Assembly (NCBI RefSeq): GCF_003716325.1
Contig: NZ_RDSR01000005.1
Coordinates: forward strand, 1-64,000
DNA: 64,000 nt
Direction: 5' to 3'
From: Cryobacterium tepidiphilum
Lineage (GTDB): Bacteria > Actinomycetota > Actinomycetes > Actinomycetales > Microbacteriaceae
Shown: piece after piece, positions 37,115-46,826 of the stretch
Layout: the number at the start of each line of letters is the position of its first letter
Numbering within the stretch: the stretch's first letter is position 1
Made by a program: the position numbers and the translations under genes
The notes under the pieces: generated by a model
The model's input: the letters and a program-made list of their open reading frames with translations, nothing else
What the model was told of the DNA's origin: nothing
The model's database searches: none

Positions 37115-38794
37115 TCAGCTGGCGAGTTTGGCTCCGGGGATGGCAGCGAGCAGTTCCTGCGTGTACTCGGACTGGGGCCGGTCGAAGATCTGCTCCGGTG
37201 TTCCGCTCTCCACGATGCGGCCGGCCTGCATGACGTGCACCTGGTGCGAGATCATCCGGACGACGGCGAGGTCGTGGCTGATGAAGAGGTAACTCAGGCC
37301 GAGCTCGCTCTGCAGCGACGCGAGGAGTTCGAGGATCTGCGCCTGCACGAGCACATCGAGCGCGGAGACCGCCTCGTCGAGCACGACGAGTTCGGGCGAG
37401 AGGGCGAGGGCGCGCGCGATGGCGACGCGCTGGCGCTGGCCACCGGAGAGTTCGTGCGGAAGGCGCCCGGCCATCGCGACCGGCAGGGCCACCTGGTCGA
37501 GCAACTCGGCCACCCGCCTCCGCCGGCTCGAGCTGTCGCCGATCCGGTGCACCCGGAGCGGCTCGGTGATGGACCGCTCGACGGTGTAACGGGGGTCGAG
37601 CGACGCATACGGGTTCTGGAACACGGGCTGCACGCGGCGGCGGAAGGCAAACAGCGACCTGCGATCGAGCGACGCCAGGTCGGTGCCGTCGAAGCGGATG
37701 CGGCCACTCGTGATGTCGTCGAGGCCGAGGAGCAGGTTGGCCGTGGTCGACTTGCCCGACCCCGACTCCCCGACGATCGAGACCGTCTCACCGCGGGGAA
37801 TACGGAAGCTCACGCTGTCCACCGCCGTGAAGCGGCTGGCGACGCCGGTTCCGGCGGCACGGATGGTGAAGACCTTCGTCAGGTCCTCGATCTCCACCAG
37901 GTTGCCGATCTCCGGCACCGAGGCCGCTGTGGCCGGGAAGGTGCGCGCCTTCGCGGTGGGCACGATGCTCCGCGACGACAGGCTGGGTGCCGCGTGCAGC
38001 AACTGCTTGGTGTATTCGTGCTGCGGATCGCCGAGGATGCGCGCCGCATCGCCGGACTCGACGATCTCGCCCTTGTTCATCACGGCTATCGTGTCGGCTC
38101 GCTCGGCGGCCAGACCGAGGTCGTGGGTGATCAGGAACACCGAGGTGCCCATCTCCGCGGTGAGCTTGTCGAGCTGATCGAGGATCCGTCGTTGCACGGT
38201 CACGTCGAGGGCGGATGTCGGTTCATCGGCGATCAGCAGTTTCGGCCGGCAGGCCAGGCCCATCGCGATCAGCACCCGCTGGCGCATCCCGCCGGAGAAT
38301 TCATGCGGGTACTGGTTGACCCGGCGTTCCGCGTCGGGGATGCCGACCATCTCGAGCAGCTCGATGACGGCCGCCTTCGCCGCCGAACCGGTCGCCCGGC
38401 CGTGCACCTCCAGCGCCTCCGCGACCTGGTCGCCGATCCGCATGAGCGGGTTGAGGTTGGACATCGGGTCCTGCGGAACCAGGCCGATGCCGGCACCGCG
38501 GATGGTCAGCATCTCCCGCTCGTGGGCGCGCGCCAGGTCCCGCCCCTCGAACAACACCTGTCCGCCGGTGATCCGGCCGTTCTCCGGGAGCAGCCGGTTG
38601 ATGGCGGCAGCCGTCGTGGACTTGCCCGAGCCCGACTCGCCCACCACGGCCACGGTCTGGCCCGGCAGCACGTCGACCGAGATGTTGCGCACCGCGTGGA
38701 TGTCGGTGCCGCCGGAGCGGAACGCGACGGACAGGTCGCGGATGGAGAGGATGGGGAAGGAGTCGTTCATGGGTTCCTCGCTGGTGTGGTTCAT
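37115..38794 (-). CDS. Oligopeptide ABC transporter ATPase, fused DppD-DppF
   Basis: A 559-aa protein with two complete ABC domains. Each has Walker A (GESGSGKSTT), a signature (FSGGMRQRV, LSGGQRQRV) and Walker B (LLIADEPTSALD, LVVLDEAVSALD); the second Walker B has Ala-Val where Pro-Thr is usual. It energises the DppB/DppC permease at the other end of the operon. ATG 38794 overlaps the serine hydrolase stop (ATGA) and has GAGGAG upstream. The cluster suggests muropeptide import. Confidence 0.93.
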   Translation of the reverse strand: MNHTSEEPMNDSFPILSIRDLSVAFRSGGTDIHAVRNISVDVLPGQTVAVVGESGSGKSTTAAAINRLLPENGRITGGQVLFEGRDLARAHEREMLTIRGAGIGLVPQDPMSNLNPLMRIGDQVAEALEVHGRATGSAAKAAVIELLEMVGIPDAERRVNQYPHEFSGGMRQRVLIAMGLACRPKLLIADEPTSALDVTVQRRILDQLDKLTAEMGTSVFLITHDLGLAAERADTIAVMNKGEIVESGDAARILGDPQHEYTKQLLHAAPSLSSRSIVPTAKARTFPATAASVPEIGNLVEIEDLTKVFTIRAAGTGVASRFTAVDSVSFRIPRGETVSIVGESGSGKSTTANLLLGLDDITSGRIRFDGTDLASLDRRSLFAFRRRVQPVFQNPYASLDPRYTVERSITEPLRVHRIGDSSSRRRRVAELLDQVALPVAMAGRLPHELSGGQRQRVAIARALALSPELVVLDEAVSALDVLVQAQILELLASLQSELGLSYLFISHDLAVVRMISHQVHVMQAGRIVESGTPEQIFDRPQSEYTQELLAAIPGAKLAS

Positions 38795-39942
38795 CGGTGC
38801 TCCTCGAGCAGGTCTTCGGTCGTGGCGAGCACGGCCCGCCACAGCTGTTCGGTCGGCACCGGCGTGCCGGGGGTGAGCAGGCGGTTGGTGGCCATGGCGA
38901 CGGCGATCCCGGCGCCCGGGACGAACCCGACGGCGCAGCCGACGAATCCGGGATGCCCCAGCAGGTGCACCCGTTCGGCGCCCAGCCGGAACGGGTAGCG
39001 CCGGAATCCCAGCGACTGGCCCTGGTCCGGACCCTCCGCGAAGAACTCCTCGGCGACGGCGGGCTTCCAGAGCGCGTCGTGGTCGGCGTACTCGGCGAGG
39101 ACGGTGGCGAAACGGATCAAGTCCGGAACGGTCGAGAACAGGCCCGCATGCCCCGAGACACCGCGCAGGGCGTGGAAGGCGTTGCCGTCGTTGACGTCCC
39201 CGCTCACGATGCCTGTGCGCCAGTGCGGGAAGTCACCGCTGCGGTACGGGACCGGGTACGGGTCGCCGGAGTCGATCATCCTCATCTCCGCCCGGTCGCC
39301 GCAGGCGCTCGCCGCGACATCCGGGCCGGCCGGATGCCGGTACCGGGTGCTGGCCAGGCCGAGGGGTTCCGTCACGAGGGTGCGAACCGCGTCATCGAGC
39401 GCCTGCCCGGCGGCCTCGGCGACGATCTCACCGAGAAGCATGAAGCCGAGGTCGGAGTAATGCCTGCCCGTGTTCGGGCGGTAGCGCAGCGGCATTTCCG
39501 CGGCGAAGCGGAGCGCCGCCTCCCGGTCGCCTGCCGCGAGATACAACGGATGCCATTCCCACAGGCCGCCGCGGTGACGCAGCAGGTCGCGCACGCTGAC
39601 GTCGGCCTTGTCGCCGTGGGCGAAGGACGGGATGAATCGACCGACGGTGTCTTCCAGCGACAGCGCGCCGTCGGAGACGAGCCGGATCAGGCAGGTCGTG
39701 GTGGCGAGGACCTTGGTGACGGACGCGAGGTCGTGCGCGGTGCCTGGCGTCATCGGCAGGGCGCCATCGGGGGAGCGCGTCTCGGGGCGGACGACACGGT
39801 AGCCGGCAACGGCGCTGTCGGCCAGGCGTCGTGTGCGAACGGCGAGGGACACGCCCGGCGGTGGCATGGTTCCGGGGGGAAGGTCAGCGGGGACGCGCCC
39901 GGCCAGGTCATCGGCGGTCCGCTGCAGGGTGGCGGCGGTCAC
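38791..39942 (-). CDS. Serine hydrolase of the beta-lactamase class C family
   Basis: A 383-aa beta-lactamase/penicillin-binding-fold enzyme. The catalytic SxxK is SVTK (DLASVTKVLATT) and the second motif reads YSD in place of the usual YSN/YAN (HYSDLGFMLLGE). There is no signal peptide, so a cytoplasmic peptidase or amidase acting on imported muropeptides is more likely than antibiotic resistance; that is inference. GTG 39942 overlaps the epimerase stop (GTGA). Confidence 0.88.
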   Translation of the reverse strand: MTAATLQRTADDLAGRVPADLPPGTMPPPGVSLAVRTRRLADSAVAGYRVVRPETRSPDGALPMTPGTAHDLASVTKVLATTTCLIRLVSDGALSLEDTVGRFIPSFAHGDKADVSVRDLLRHRGGLWEWHPLYLAAGDREAALRFAAEMPLRYRPNTGRHYSDLGFMLLGEIVAEAAGQALDDAVRTLVTEPLGLASTRYRHPAGPDVAASACGDRAEMRMIDSGDPYPVPYRSGDFPHWRTGIVSGDVNDGNAFHALRGVSGHAGLFSTVPDLIRFATVLAEYADHDALWKPAVAEEFFAEGPDQGQSLGFRRYPFRLGAERVHLLGHPGFVGCAVGFVPGAGIAVAMATNRLLTPGTPVPTEQLWRAVLATTEDLLEEHR

Positions 39943-41036
39943 GGCCGGCCCCCGCTCGCGCACAGCCCCGTGATGCCGGTTCCGGCAGCGCGGGAGAGAA
40001 CGACAGAGTCGGCGGTGTAGTGCGGCCCGGAATCGACCGGGGATGCGGCCAGCCAGAGGCCGGCGTCGAGGTCGTGGGCGCGTGCGGGGTCACCCAGGCT
40101 CGCGGCCAGGCTCGCCGCGGCCGCGATGCCGACGTGGCTCTCCATCATGCAGCCGATCAGCACGCCGATGTCGTTCGCCGCCGCAAGGGCGATCATCCGT
40201 CGTGCCTCGGTCAGCCCGCCGCTCTTGGCCAGCTTGATGTTGACCGCGTCCGCCATGCGGCCGGCGATGATCGCAGACAGGTCGTGGCTGGTCCAGACCG
40301 CTTCGTCGGCGAGGATGGGCGTCTGCACCCGGGCGGTGACGAAGGCGAGGTCGTCGCGGTTTCGCGCCGACACGGGCTGTTCGACGAGCTCGATGCCGAC
40401 GGATGCGTCCTCCCAGTCGCGGATGATGTCGATCGCCTGCCTGGCCGTCCAGCCCTGGTTGGCGTCCACCCGGAGCGAGACATCGGCGCCCACGGCGTCA
40501 CGCACGGCCGCGACGGAGTGCACGTCGTCGCGGCCGGCGCCGACCTTGAGCTTGAGTGTGCGGAAGCCCGCATCCCGATGCCCGATCGCGAGCTCGATCA
40601 GCTCGCTGGTGCTCGCGGCGGAAAGCGTCATGTCGGTCGTCACGCTGTTGGTCCTCCCGCCCAGGTGCGCCCAGAGCGGCACGCCGGACGCCGCGGCGGC
40701 AAGGTCGTGCAGGGCGCACTCGACGGCGCACCTGGCGGCGGCATTCTGGATGACGGCGGCGGCGAGGTGGTCGGCGAGCCGGTCGACGTCGTCCAGTTCG
40801 CTGCCGAGCACCGCATCGGAGAGCGGCCCCATGACGGCGGCGCGGATGCTCGCGGGGCTTTCCCCGGTGACCCGCCAGCTGGCGGCGGCCTCACCCCAGC
40901 CGCTGCGGCCGTCGCTGTCGACCGCCTCGACGAGCACGGCGGTGATGGCATCGGTGCGGCGGACCGCCGTGATGAACGGGCGAACCAGGGGAACGTCGAC
41001 GGTGTGGACGATCAGGCGCCGAACGGTGGCGGTCAT
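39939..41036 (-). CDS. Dipeptide epimerase (L-Ala-D/L-Glu epimerase type, enolase superfamily)
   Basis: A 365-aa enolase-superfamily enzyme of the muconate lactonising subgroup. Visible are the KxK base (TLKLKVGAG), metal ligands in LRVDANQGW, VEQP and LADEAVW, and the second lysine in KLAKSGGL. In murein recycling such enzymes convert L-Ala-D-Glu to L-Ala-L-Glu for peptidase breakdown. It overlaps both neighbours by 4 nt. Surrounding murQ and anmK strongly support this substrate. Confidence 0.88.
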   Translation of the reverse strand: MTATVRRLIVHTVDVPLVRPFITAVRRTDAITAVLVEAVDSDGRSGWGEAAASWRVTGESPASIRAAVMGPLSDAVLGSELDDVDRLADHLAAAVIQNAAARCAVECALHDLAAAASGVPLWAHLGGRTNSVTTDMTLSAASTSELIELAIGHRDAGFRTLKLKVGAGRDDVHSVAAVRDAVGADVSLRVDANQGWTARQAIDIIRDWEDASVGIELVEQPVSARNRDDLAFVTARVQTPILADEAVWTSHDLSAIIAGRMADAVNIKLAKSGGLTEARRMIALAAANDIGVLIGCMMESHVGIAAAASLAASLGDPARAHDLDAGLWLAASPVDSGPHYTADSVVLSRAAGTGITGLCASGGRP

Positions 41037-42235
41037 GAGGCGCCCTCGCCGGCCCGGCCGACCACCGGTGGGGACACCGCGAGGTCGACGGAACGGTGAC
41101 GCCAGCCGCGAGCGGCGAGGAAGAACAGCAGCATGAGCGTGGCGGCGAGGGCGGCGATCGTCGTCGGAGCGACATGGCCGAGGGTGGGGGCCGCACCCGT
41201 GGCCGCGAGCGGGATCAGCGCTCCGCCCGCAGCGCCGACGGCGACAAGCGATGAGCTGGCGCTCACGGCGTACGCCGGGCGGATGCGGCTGACCGCGACA
41301 CCAAGCAGCAGCGCGTAGCAGGGCCCGGACAGGATCACCGCGGCAGCCAGGAGCACCAGTGGCACGAGTGGATCCAGTGCCGCGGTCGCGGCGGCCGTCA
41401 CGAGCGCCAGGGCGATGCCGGTGGTGCAGGCGAGTGCGGTGCGGCCGGCTCCCTGGGCGTCGATCAGCACGGTGCCGGCGATACGACCGAGGCCCATCAG
41501 CAGCCAGAACGCGCTCGTGCCGAGCGCGGCCAGTGCGGCGGTGGTGCCGAGCTGTTGTTCGACGGTCGTCGCCGACCAGCCGGAGATGGTGGTCTCGAGA
41601 CCCACGTAGCAGAACAGCGCGCCGGCCAGGAAACCGGTGTGGCGGAGGGTGTTCGGCTTCGGCGACGGTGCAATCGCATCGGCGTCGCTCGGTTCGCGGT
41701 GTGTGCCGCGCAGCGCCACCGCCGCCACGACATGCACGACCGCCACGGCGGTCGGCACCAGCCGCGCGTGGCCCGCTGCGGCGGCAGCCAGGACGATGAC
41801 CGGGGTCAGGGTCGCGACGATCGCAATGAAGACGGTGAGCCTCGTGAGCAGGCGTGGTGCGCCATGGGCGCTGTGCATCCGGACGGCCGCCGTTCCGCCG
41901 GCTTCGACGAAGCCGAAGCCGATCCCCGCCATGCCGGCTCCCACCATGAACCAGGTCGGCGTCGCGGCGGCCGCCGCGATTGCGAGGCCTCCCGCCTGGC
42001 CGAGGGCGCCGACGATCAGGACGGTGCCGAGGGGCAGCCTGATCGTGATGAGCGGTGTCGCCAGCACTCCGGCGAGCAGGCCGAAGAACAGCACGGGAAC
42101 AGCGGGAAGAAGGGCGACGCTCGCTGTGCCGAGGGTGTCGGCCATCGCGGGGATCACGGCGGGGATGACCGCAGCGGTGCCGCCCAGGGCGGCGAACGCC
42201 ACGGCGAGCGAGCGGACCTGCCGGGTCGCCGTCAT
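41033..42235 (-). CDS. MFS transporter of cell-wall recycling operon
   Basis: A 400-aa major facilitator protein with about 12 transmembrane helices. The N-terminal half contains LAVAFAALGGTAAVIPAVIP. It is not an obvious AmpG homologue. Position between epimerase and GNAT genes, with ATGA overlaps on both sides, suggests export or import of an amino sugar, peptide or their derivative. Substrate unknown. Confidence 0.88.
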   Translation of the reverse strand: MTATRQVRSLAVAFAALGGTAAVIPAVIPAMADTLGTASVALLPAVPVLFFGLLAGVLATPLITIRLPLGTVLIVGALGQAGGLAIAAAAATPTWFMVGAGMAGIGFGFVEAGGTAAVRMHSAHGAPRLLTRLTVFIAIVATLTPVIVLAAAAAGHARLVPTAVAVVHVVAAVALRGTHREPSDADAIAPSPKPNTLRHTGFLAGALFCYVGLETTISGWSATTVEQQLGTTAALAALGTSAFWLLMGLGRIAGTVLIDAQGAGRTALACTTGIALALVTAAATAALDPLVPLVLLAAAVILSGPCYALLLGVAVSRIRPAYAVSASSSLVAVGAAGGALIPLAATGAAPTLGHVAPTTIAALAATLMLLFFLAARGWRHRSVDLAVSPPVVGRAGEGAS

Positions 42236-42780
42236 GATCCGGCCGCCTGACCGACGCCGGGGACCAGGTCGCGGGCGAGACGGAGCTCCGGTTCGCCGAA
42301 CTCGGGCTGCACCCGCTCCCTGCCGTCGGGGAGCCATCCCTGTCGCCGGTAGAACCCGATGGAGGGTTCGTTCGCGCGGAACACCCACAACGTCGCCCGG
42401 GTGCAGCCGGCGTCGGCGAGAGCCCGGGCCGCGGCCCCGAGTAGCCGCGAACCGACGCCGCGGCCCTGCGCGGCTGGGGCGACATACAGCGAATGGACGA
42501 TCCCCTCGCCGTCGGCCGGCGCCGCGAACCGGGTCACCCCGAGGAGTTCTCCGGCCGCCGCCGGGCCGGTCGCGGCCGCTCCATCCTCGGCGACGAGGAC
42601 CTCGCCGGGCTGCGACTCGGAGAGCACCCGGTCCCAGAGCGTGGTCGCCCGGTGCTCGTCCATGCCGTCAACCAGTGGCGCCGGCAGGACCGCGGCGTAG
42701 CTTTCCCGCCAGCAGGCCAGGAAGACGCGCACGATGGCATCCCGATCGCTGTCGGTGGCGGGGCGGATGGCGACGGACAC
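42232..42780 (-). CDS. GNAT-family N-acetyltransferase
   Basis: A 182-aa acetyltransferase with the acetyl-CoA motif A (SLYVAPAAQGRGVGSRLLGAAARAL) and a C-terminal FYRRQGW motif. The GTG start at 42780 lies 8 nt beyond the anmK stop. Within this operon it may acetylate an amino sugar or amino acid from murein turnover, but nothing in the sequence defines the substrate. Confidence 0.88.
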   Translation of the reverse strand: MSVAIRPATDSDRDAIVRVFLACWRESYAAVLPAPLVDGMDEHRATTLWDRVLSESQPGEVLVAEDGAAATGPAAAGELLGVTRFAAPADGEGIVHSLYVAPAAQGRGVGSRLLGAAARALADAGCTRATLWVFRANEPSIGFYRRQGWLPDGRERVQPEFGEPELRLARDLVPGVGQAAGS

Positions 42781-42788
42781 GGCGATCG

Positions 42789-43988
42789 TCAGCTTCCCGA
42801 GGCCGGGCGGTTCAGCGCCATGGCGGATGTCAGGGTGAGCGATGTCAGCGGTTCGGCCACCGGCTCCGGCAGCACGAGAGGCGCGGCGCCGGGCGTGAGG
42901 GTGCCGAGCACCCGTGCCTCGCGTGCGCCCGTCGCGGACGGGATGGTGGCGGGGACGCCGTGCGCCGTGCACCAGCCAATCAGGGCGAAGGCGATGGCTT
43001 CCTTGTCATCTGCGGGGGCGCCGAAATCGTCCGACGGCAGCAGTCGCACGCCCGGCAGCGCGGAACGCAGGCCGCCGAGGATCACCGGGTTGCGGCATCC
43101 GCCACCGGAGACGACGAGACGGTCGATGCCGGCGGACCGGACGTCCCGGGCGACGGTCTGCACGGTGAGCTCGGTGAGGGTCGCGATGAGGTCCGCCGTG
43201 GTGGGCGCGGTGCCGCACCGGGCGATCGCGTCGGCGATGTACGTGCCGTGGAAGTGTTCCTTGCCCGTGCTCTTGGGAGCGGGGAGCCGGTAGTACGGGT
43301 CGTCGAGCAGGTCGTCGAGCAGCTTCCGGTCGACGCGTCCGGATGCGGCGATCGCGCCGTCGCGGTCATAGCCGAGTTCGTTGGCGCCGGACTGCACCAC
43401 CACCGAGTCGATGAGCGCATTGGCCGGACCGATGTCGTACGCGTAGGTGTCGGTCGCGGCCCGGACGACGGTCATGTTCGCGATGCCGCCGAGGTTGAGC
43501 GCGGCAGGGACTCCGGGCAGGCCGGCGAGCAGGAGCACGTCGAGGTAGGAGACCAGTGGGGCGCCGTGCCCGCCGGCTGTGATGTCGCGGATGCGGATGT
43601 CGGAGACCACCGGGGCACCCGTGCGTTCTGCGATCCACGCCGGCTGGCCGATCTGCAGGGTGCCCAGGGCGTGACCGCCGTCGACCCAGTGGAACACGGT
43701 CTGGCCGTGCGAGGCGACCAGGTCCACGCCTCCGGTCTGTGCGATCGCGGCGGCGGCCGCCTCGGCGAAAGCCTGGCCGATCAGGGTGTCCAGCTCGCAG
43801 ACCTCGGCGAGCGTCGTCTGCGACGGCGGGAGCGCGGCGACCAGCCGGGAGCGCAGCTCGGGCGGGTAAGGGATGCTGCCGCCGTGTTCGACGGTGCCGA
43901 ACAGGGCTCCGTCCTCGAGGCGGAAGTCGACGACCGCGGTGTCGATCCCATCGTGCGAGGTGCCGGAGATCATGCCGAGGACCTTCAT
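42789..43988 (-). CDS. anmK: Anhydro-N-acetylmuramic acid kinase AnmK
   Basis: A 399-aa ATPase-fold kinase that opens and phosphorylates 1,6-anhydro-MurNAc to MurNAc-6-phosphate. Signatures are [11 protein letters not shown] at the N-terminus, [23 protein letters not shown] and VSGGGCRNP. It overlaps murQ by 4 nt (ATGA) and feeds it directly. It is somewhat longer than E. coli AnmK (about 370 aa). Confidence 0.96.
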   Translation of the reverse strand: MKVLGMISGTSHDGIDTAVVDFRLEDGALFGTVEHGGSIPYPPELRSRLVAALPPSQTTLAEVCELDTLIGQAFAEAAAAAIAQTGGVDLVASHGQTVFHWVDGGHALGTLQIGQPAWIAERTGAPVVSDIRIRDITAGGHGAPLVSYLDVLLLAGLPGVPAALNLGGIANMTVVRAATDTYAYDIGPANALIDSVVVQSGANELGYDRDGAIAASGRVDRKLLDDLLDDPYYRLPAPKSTGKEHFHGTYIADAIARCGTAPTTADLIATLTELTVQTVARDVRSAGIDRLVVSGGGCRNPVILGGLRSALPGVRLLPSDDFGAPADDKEAIAFALIGWCTAHGVPATIPSATGAREARVLGTLTPGAAPLVLPEPVAEPLTSLTLTSAMALNRPASGS

Positions 43989-44908
43989 CGTTGTTCCTCC
44001 AGTGCGGCGCGCAGGCTGCCGTCGGCTTCGTCGAGTGCGGCGCGGGCGTCCGCGTCGCTGAGCCCCAGGCGGAGCGCCAGGACGGCGCGCTTGACGTTGA
44101 ACCCGGCCGACCGCAGGGCGGTGAGCGCGCCCTCCCGGTCGGTGTTGGTGATGCTGCGCACGATGCGGATCGCCCGTTCGCGGAGTTTCACGTTGGTGGC
44201 CTTCACGTCGACCATCAGGTTGCCGTAGGTCTTGCCGAGCTGCACCATGATGATGGTCGAGAACATGTTGAGGACGAGTTTTTGCGCCGTGCCCGCCTTG
44301 AGACGGGTGGAGCCGCTGATCAGCTCGGGACCGACCAGCACTTCGATGCCGTATTCCGCGGCGGCGCTGAGCAGGGTGTCCGGGTTGCAGGAGAGCCCGA
44401 CGGTGAGGGCGCCGCGTTCGCGAGCCCGTCGGACCGCCGCGACGACGTACGGCGTCCGGCCGCTGGAGGCGATTCCGATGACCGTGTCGAGTGGTCCGAT
44501 GGCAGCGTCGTCGATGGCGGATGCGCCGGCTTGCGGGTCGTCCTCGGCGCCTTCGATGGGAGAGACGACGGCTCCGGGCCCACCGGCGATGATCGCGAAC
44601 ACCTGCTCCGGCGGGGTGCTGAAGGTGGGCGGGCATTCGGAGGCGTCGAGGACGCCGATTCGCCCGGGCGTGCCCGCGCCCACGTAGACGAGCCGGCCGC
44701 CGGACTTCATGCGTGCGGTGGCCGCCTCGATGGCGGCGGTGATGCGGGGGAGTTCCCGGGCGACCGCGGCCGGCACACTGGCATCGACCTCGTTCATCAT
44801 CGCGGCCAGGTCGGCCACTGGCATCCGGTCGATCTCGGCGAACCGCGGGTCGGCGGCCTCGGTGGAGAGTTCGGTCAGACGCTCGGCGTCGTTGTCGGTC
44901 AGGCTCAT
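43985..44908 (-). CDS. murQ: N-acetylmuramic acid 6-phosphate etherase MurQ
   Basis: A 307-aa SIS-fold lyase that cleaves the lactyl ether of MurNAc-6-phosphate to GlcNAc-6-phosphate and D-lactate. Visible are [30 protein letters not shown] and [11 protein letters not shown]. It is coupled to dppC upstream and anmK downstream by ATGA overlaps. GlcNAc-6-phosphate can go to nagA/nagB at 20-22 kb and D-lactate to the flavoprotein at 49.4 kb. Confidence 0.96.
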   Translation of the reverse strand: MSLTDNDAERLTELSTEAADPRFAEIDRMPVADLAAMMNEVDASVPAAVARELPRITAAIEAATARMKSGGRLVYVGAGTPGRIGVLDASECPPTFSTPPEQVFAIIAGGPGAVVSPIEGAEDDPQAGASAIDDAAIGPLDTVIGIASSGRTPYVVAAVRRARERGALTVGLSCNPDTLLSAAAEYGIEVLVGPELISGSTRLKAGTAQKLVLNMFSTIIMVQLGKTYGNLMVDVKATNVKLRERAIRIVRSITNTDREGALTALRSAGFNVKRAVLALRLGLSDADARAALDEADGSLRAALEEQR

Positions 44909-45792
44909 CGTTTGCCTCGGTTTCGTGGATCAAGGACGTCGCGCAGGCCGTCGCCGAGCAGGTTCAACCCGACCACGAGGGCCACGACCACGAGGCCGGG
45001 GAAGACCATGGTCCATGGGGCGACGTGGACGAGTGAGCGGGCTTCGAAGATCATCGAGCCGAGCGACGGGGCAGGCGGCGGCGTGCCGAGGCCGAGGAAG
45101 CTCAGTGAGGCTTCGGTGAGAACCGCCCAGGACAGCGACAGGGTGACCTGGATGATGATGATCGAGGTGATGTTCGGCAGTACATGCTTGAACATGACCA
45201 TCATGCGGCTCTGCCCGGTGCTCGTGGCCGCCTTGACGTACTCGATCTCGCGAAGCGAAAGCACCGGCCCGCGGGTGACGCGGATGAAGATCGGGATGTA
45301 GACGATGGCGATCGCGATGGCGATCGTCAGCCAGTTCCGGTCGAAGACCGAGACGAGGGCCAGCGCGAGCAGCAGCGGCGGGAAGGCGAACAGAACGTTC
45401 GTCACGCCGCCGATCACCCCGTCGGACACCCCGCGGAAGAACCCGGCGACGAGGCCGGCGAAGGTGCCGATCACTGTCGCGAAAGCCACGGCGACGATGG
45501 AGATCAACGCTGAGTTGGCGACGCCGGCGGCCACGCGGGAGAACACGTCCCGGCCGAACTGGTCGGTGCCGAACAGGTGGTCCGCGCTCGGGGCGAGCAG
45601 CCGGGACGGCGGGTCCTGGTGCAGCGGGCCGTACGGCAGTAGGTCGAGGAACGACAGGACGGTGAGGACCAGCAGGACCGCGATGAGGATGGCGCCGGTC
45701 AGGCCACTCGGGCTGCGCAGCAGCGCCCGGAAACGGTGACCGATCTTGCCGGTGCTCGGCGGCAGGCTGACGGCCTGGGTGACTTCGCTCAT
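44905..45792 (-). CDS. Oligopeptide ABC transporter permease DppC type
   Basis: A 295-aa permease with about six helices and the DppC-type EAA loop ([24 protein letters not shown]). The C-terminal [13 protein letters not shown] is typical of the family. It pairs with the DppB-type gene at 45789 and is coupled to both neighbours by 4-nt overlaps. Confidence 0.94.
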   Translation of the reverse strand: MSEVTQAVSLPPSTGKIGHRFRALLRSPSGLTGAILIAVLLVLTVLSFLDLLPYGPLHQDPPSRLLAPSADHLFGTDQFGRDVFSRVAAGVANSALISIVAVAFATVIGTFAGLVAGFFRGVSDGVIGGVTNVLFAFPPLLLALALVSVFDRNWLTIAIAIAIVYIPIFIRVTRGPVLSLREIEYVKAATSTGQSRMMVMFKHVLPNITSIIIIQVTLSLSWAVLTEASLSFLGLGTPPPAPSLGSMIFEARSLVHVAPWTMVFPGLVVVALVVGLNLLGDGLRDVLDPRNRGKR

Positions 45793-46763
45793 GAGGCTCG
45801 GACTCTCGGGTCGATGACGCGGTAGAGCAGGTCGGTGAGAAGGTTGACGATCACGAACGACAACGCGATCACCAGGACGGTGCTCTGCACGAGCGCGTAC
45901 TCCTTCTGTTGCAGCCCGAGCAGCACCTGCCGGCCGATTCCCGGGATGGAGAAGATCTGCTCGACCACGACAGCGCCGCCGAGCAGGTAGCCGAACTGCA
46001 GGCCCGTCATGGTGACGATCGGCACGAGCGCATTGCGGAGGACGTGCCGCGCCTGCAACCTCCGCGGAGGGACGCCCTTCGCCCGGGCGGTTCGGATGAA
46101 GTCGTCGGAGCGCACCTCAAGCACCGCGGTCCTGGTCGTGCGCATGATCGGCGCTGCGATGCCGAAGCCGAGCACGAGCGCGGGCAGGAGCATCTGCTGC
46201 AGGTTCAGCGCGGGATTCTCGAACAGCGACGCGTGGCCCTGGCCGTTGGGGTTGAAGCCGATGGAGGAGGCGAGCACCGACAGGAGGGTCGTGGCGAGGA
46301 GGAAGGCGGGTATCGAGAGACCGGCGAGCCCGACGAACTGGCCGAACGCATCCCGGGGAGAGTCCGGACGGGACGCGGACAGCATTCCGAGAGGAATGCC
46401 GATCACCAGGGCGAGCACGATCGAGAGGACCGCGAGTTCGAAGGTGACCGGCAGGGAGTGCGCCGTGAGGTTGAGCACGCTCTCCTGGGCGCGGGAGGAG
46501 AAGCCCAGGTTGCCGGTGAAGATGTTGCCGAGCCAGGAGAAGAACTGGATGAACAGCGGCTGGTCCAGGCCGTAGTACCTCTCCAGTGCCGCCTGCTGTG
46601 CGGGCGTGAGGGCAGCGGCCTCCGTGCCGAGGCCCGCGGTGATCTGGTTGCCGGGGATGGCGCGAAGCATGATGAAGACGAATACGGCGACGCCGAGGAG
46701 GGTCACCAGCGCTCCGGCGATCCGCCGCACGACGGCGTTGTGCGCGATGGTTCGAAAGGTCAT
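45789..46763 (-). CDS. Oligopeptide ABC transporter permease DppB type
   Basis: A 324-aa permease. Its N-terminal helix is followed by a RAIPGNQITAGLG loop; the EAA loop (DFIRTARAKGVPPRRLQARHVLRNALVPIV) is the DppB form. CAGGGA lies upstream of ATG 46763. A 10-bp hairpin separates it from the binding-protein gene. It probably imports peptidoglycan fragments. Confidence 0.94.
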   Translation of the reverse strand: MTFRTIAHNAVVRRIAGALVTLLGVAVFVFIMLRAIPGNQITAGLGTEAAALTPAQQAALERYYGLDQPLFIQFFSWLGNIFTGNLGFSSRAQESVLNLTAHSLPVTFELAVLSIVLALVIGIPLGMLSASRPDSPRDAFGQFVGLAGLSIPAFLLATTLLSVLASSIGFNPNGQGHASLFENPALNLQQMLLPALVLGFGIAAPIMRTTRTAVLEVRSDDFIRTARAKGVPPRRLQARHVLRNALVPIVTMTGLQFGYLLGGAVVVEQIFSIPGIGRQVLLGLQQKEYALVQSTVLVIALSFVIVNLLTDLLYRVIDPRVRAS

Positions 46764-46783
46764 AGCAGTTCCCTGCGAACAGG

Positions 46784-46814
46784 GGGATGCCGGCGCTGGC
46801 GCGACCGGCATCCC
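46784..46814 (-). terminator. Hairpin between peptide-binding protein and permease genes
   Basis: GGGATGCCGG at 46784-46793 pairs perfectly with CCGGCATCCC at 46805-46814. It lies 12 nt after the binding-protein stop on the minus strand, the same arrangement as 31746-31777, and likely adjusts the ratio of binding protein to permease. Confidence 0.65.
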
Positions 46815-46826
46815 ACCGTTCGTTCG

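Noticed and set aside
38791-39942. Interpretation of the serine hydrolase as an antibiotic-resistance beta-lactamase
   Set aside because: No signal peptide, YSD instead of YSN/YAN, and full coupling to murein-recycling genes argue for an intracellular peptidase or amidase.
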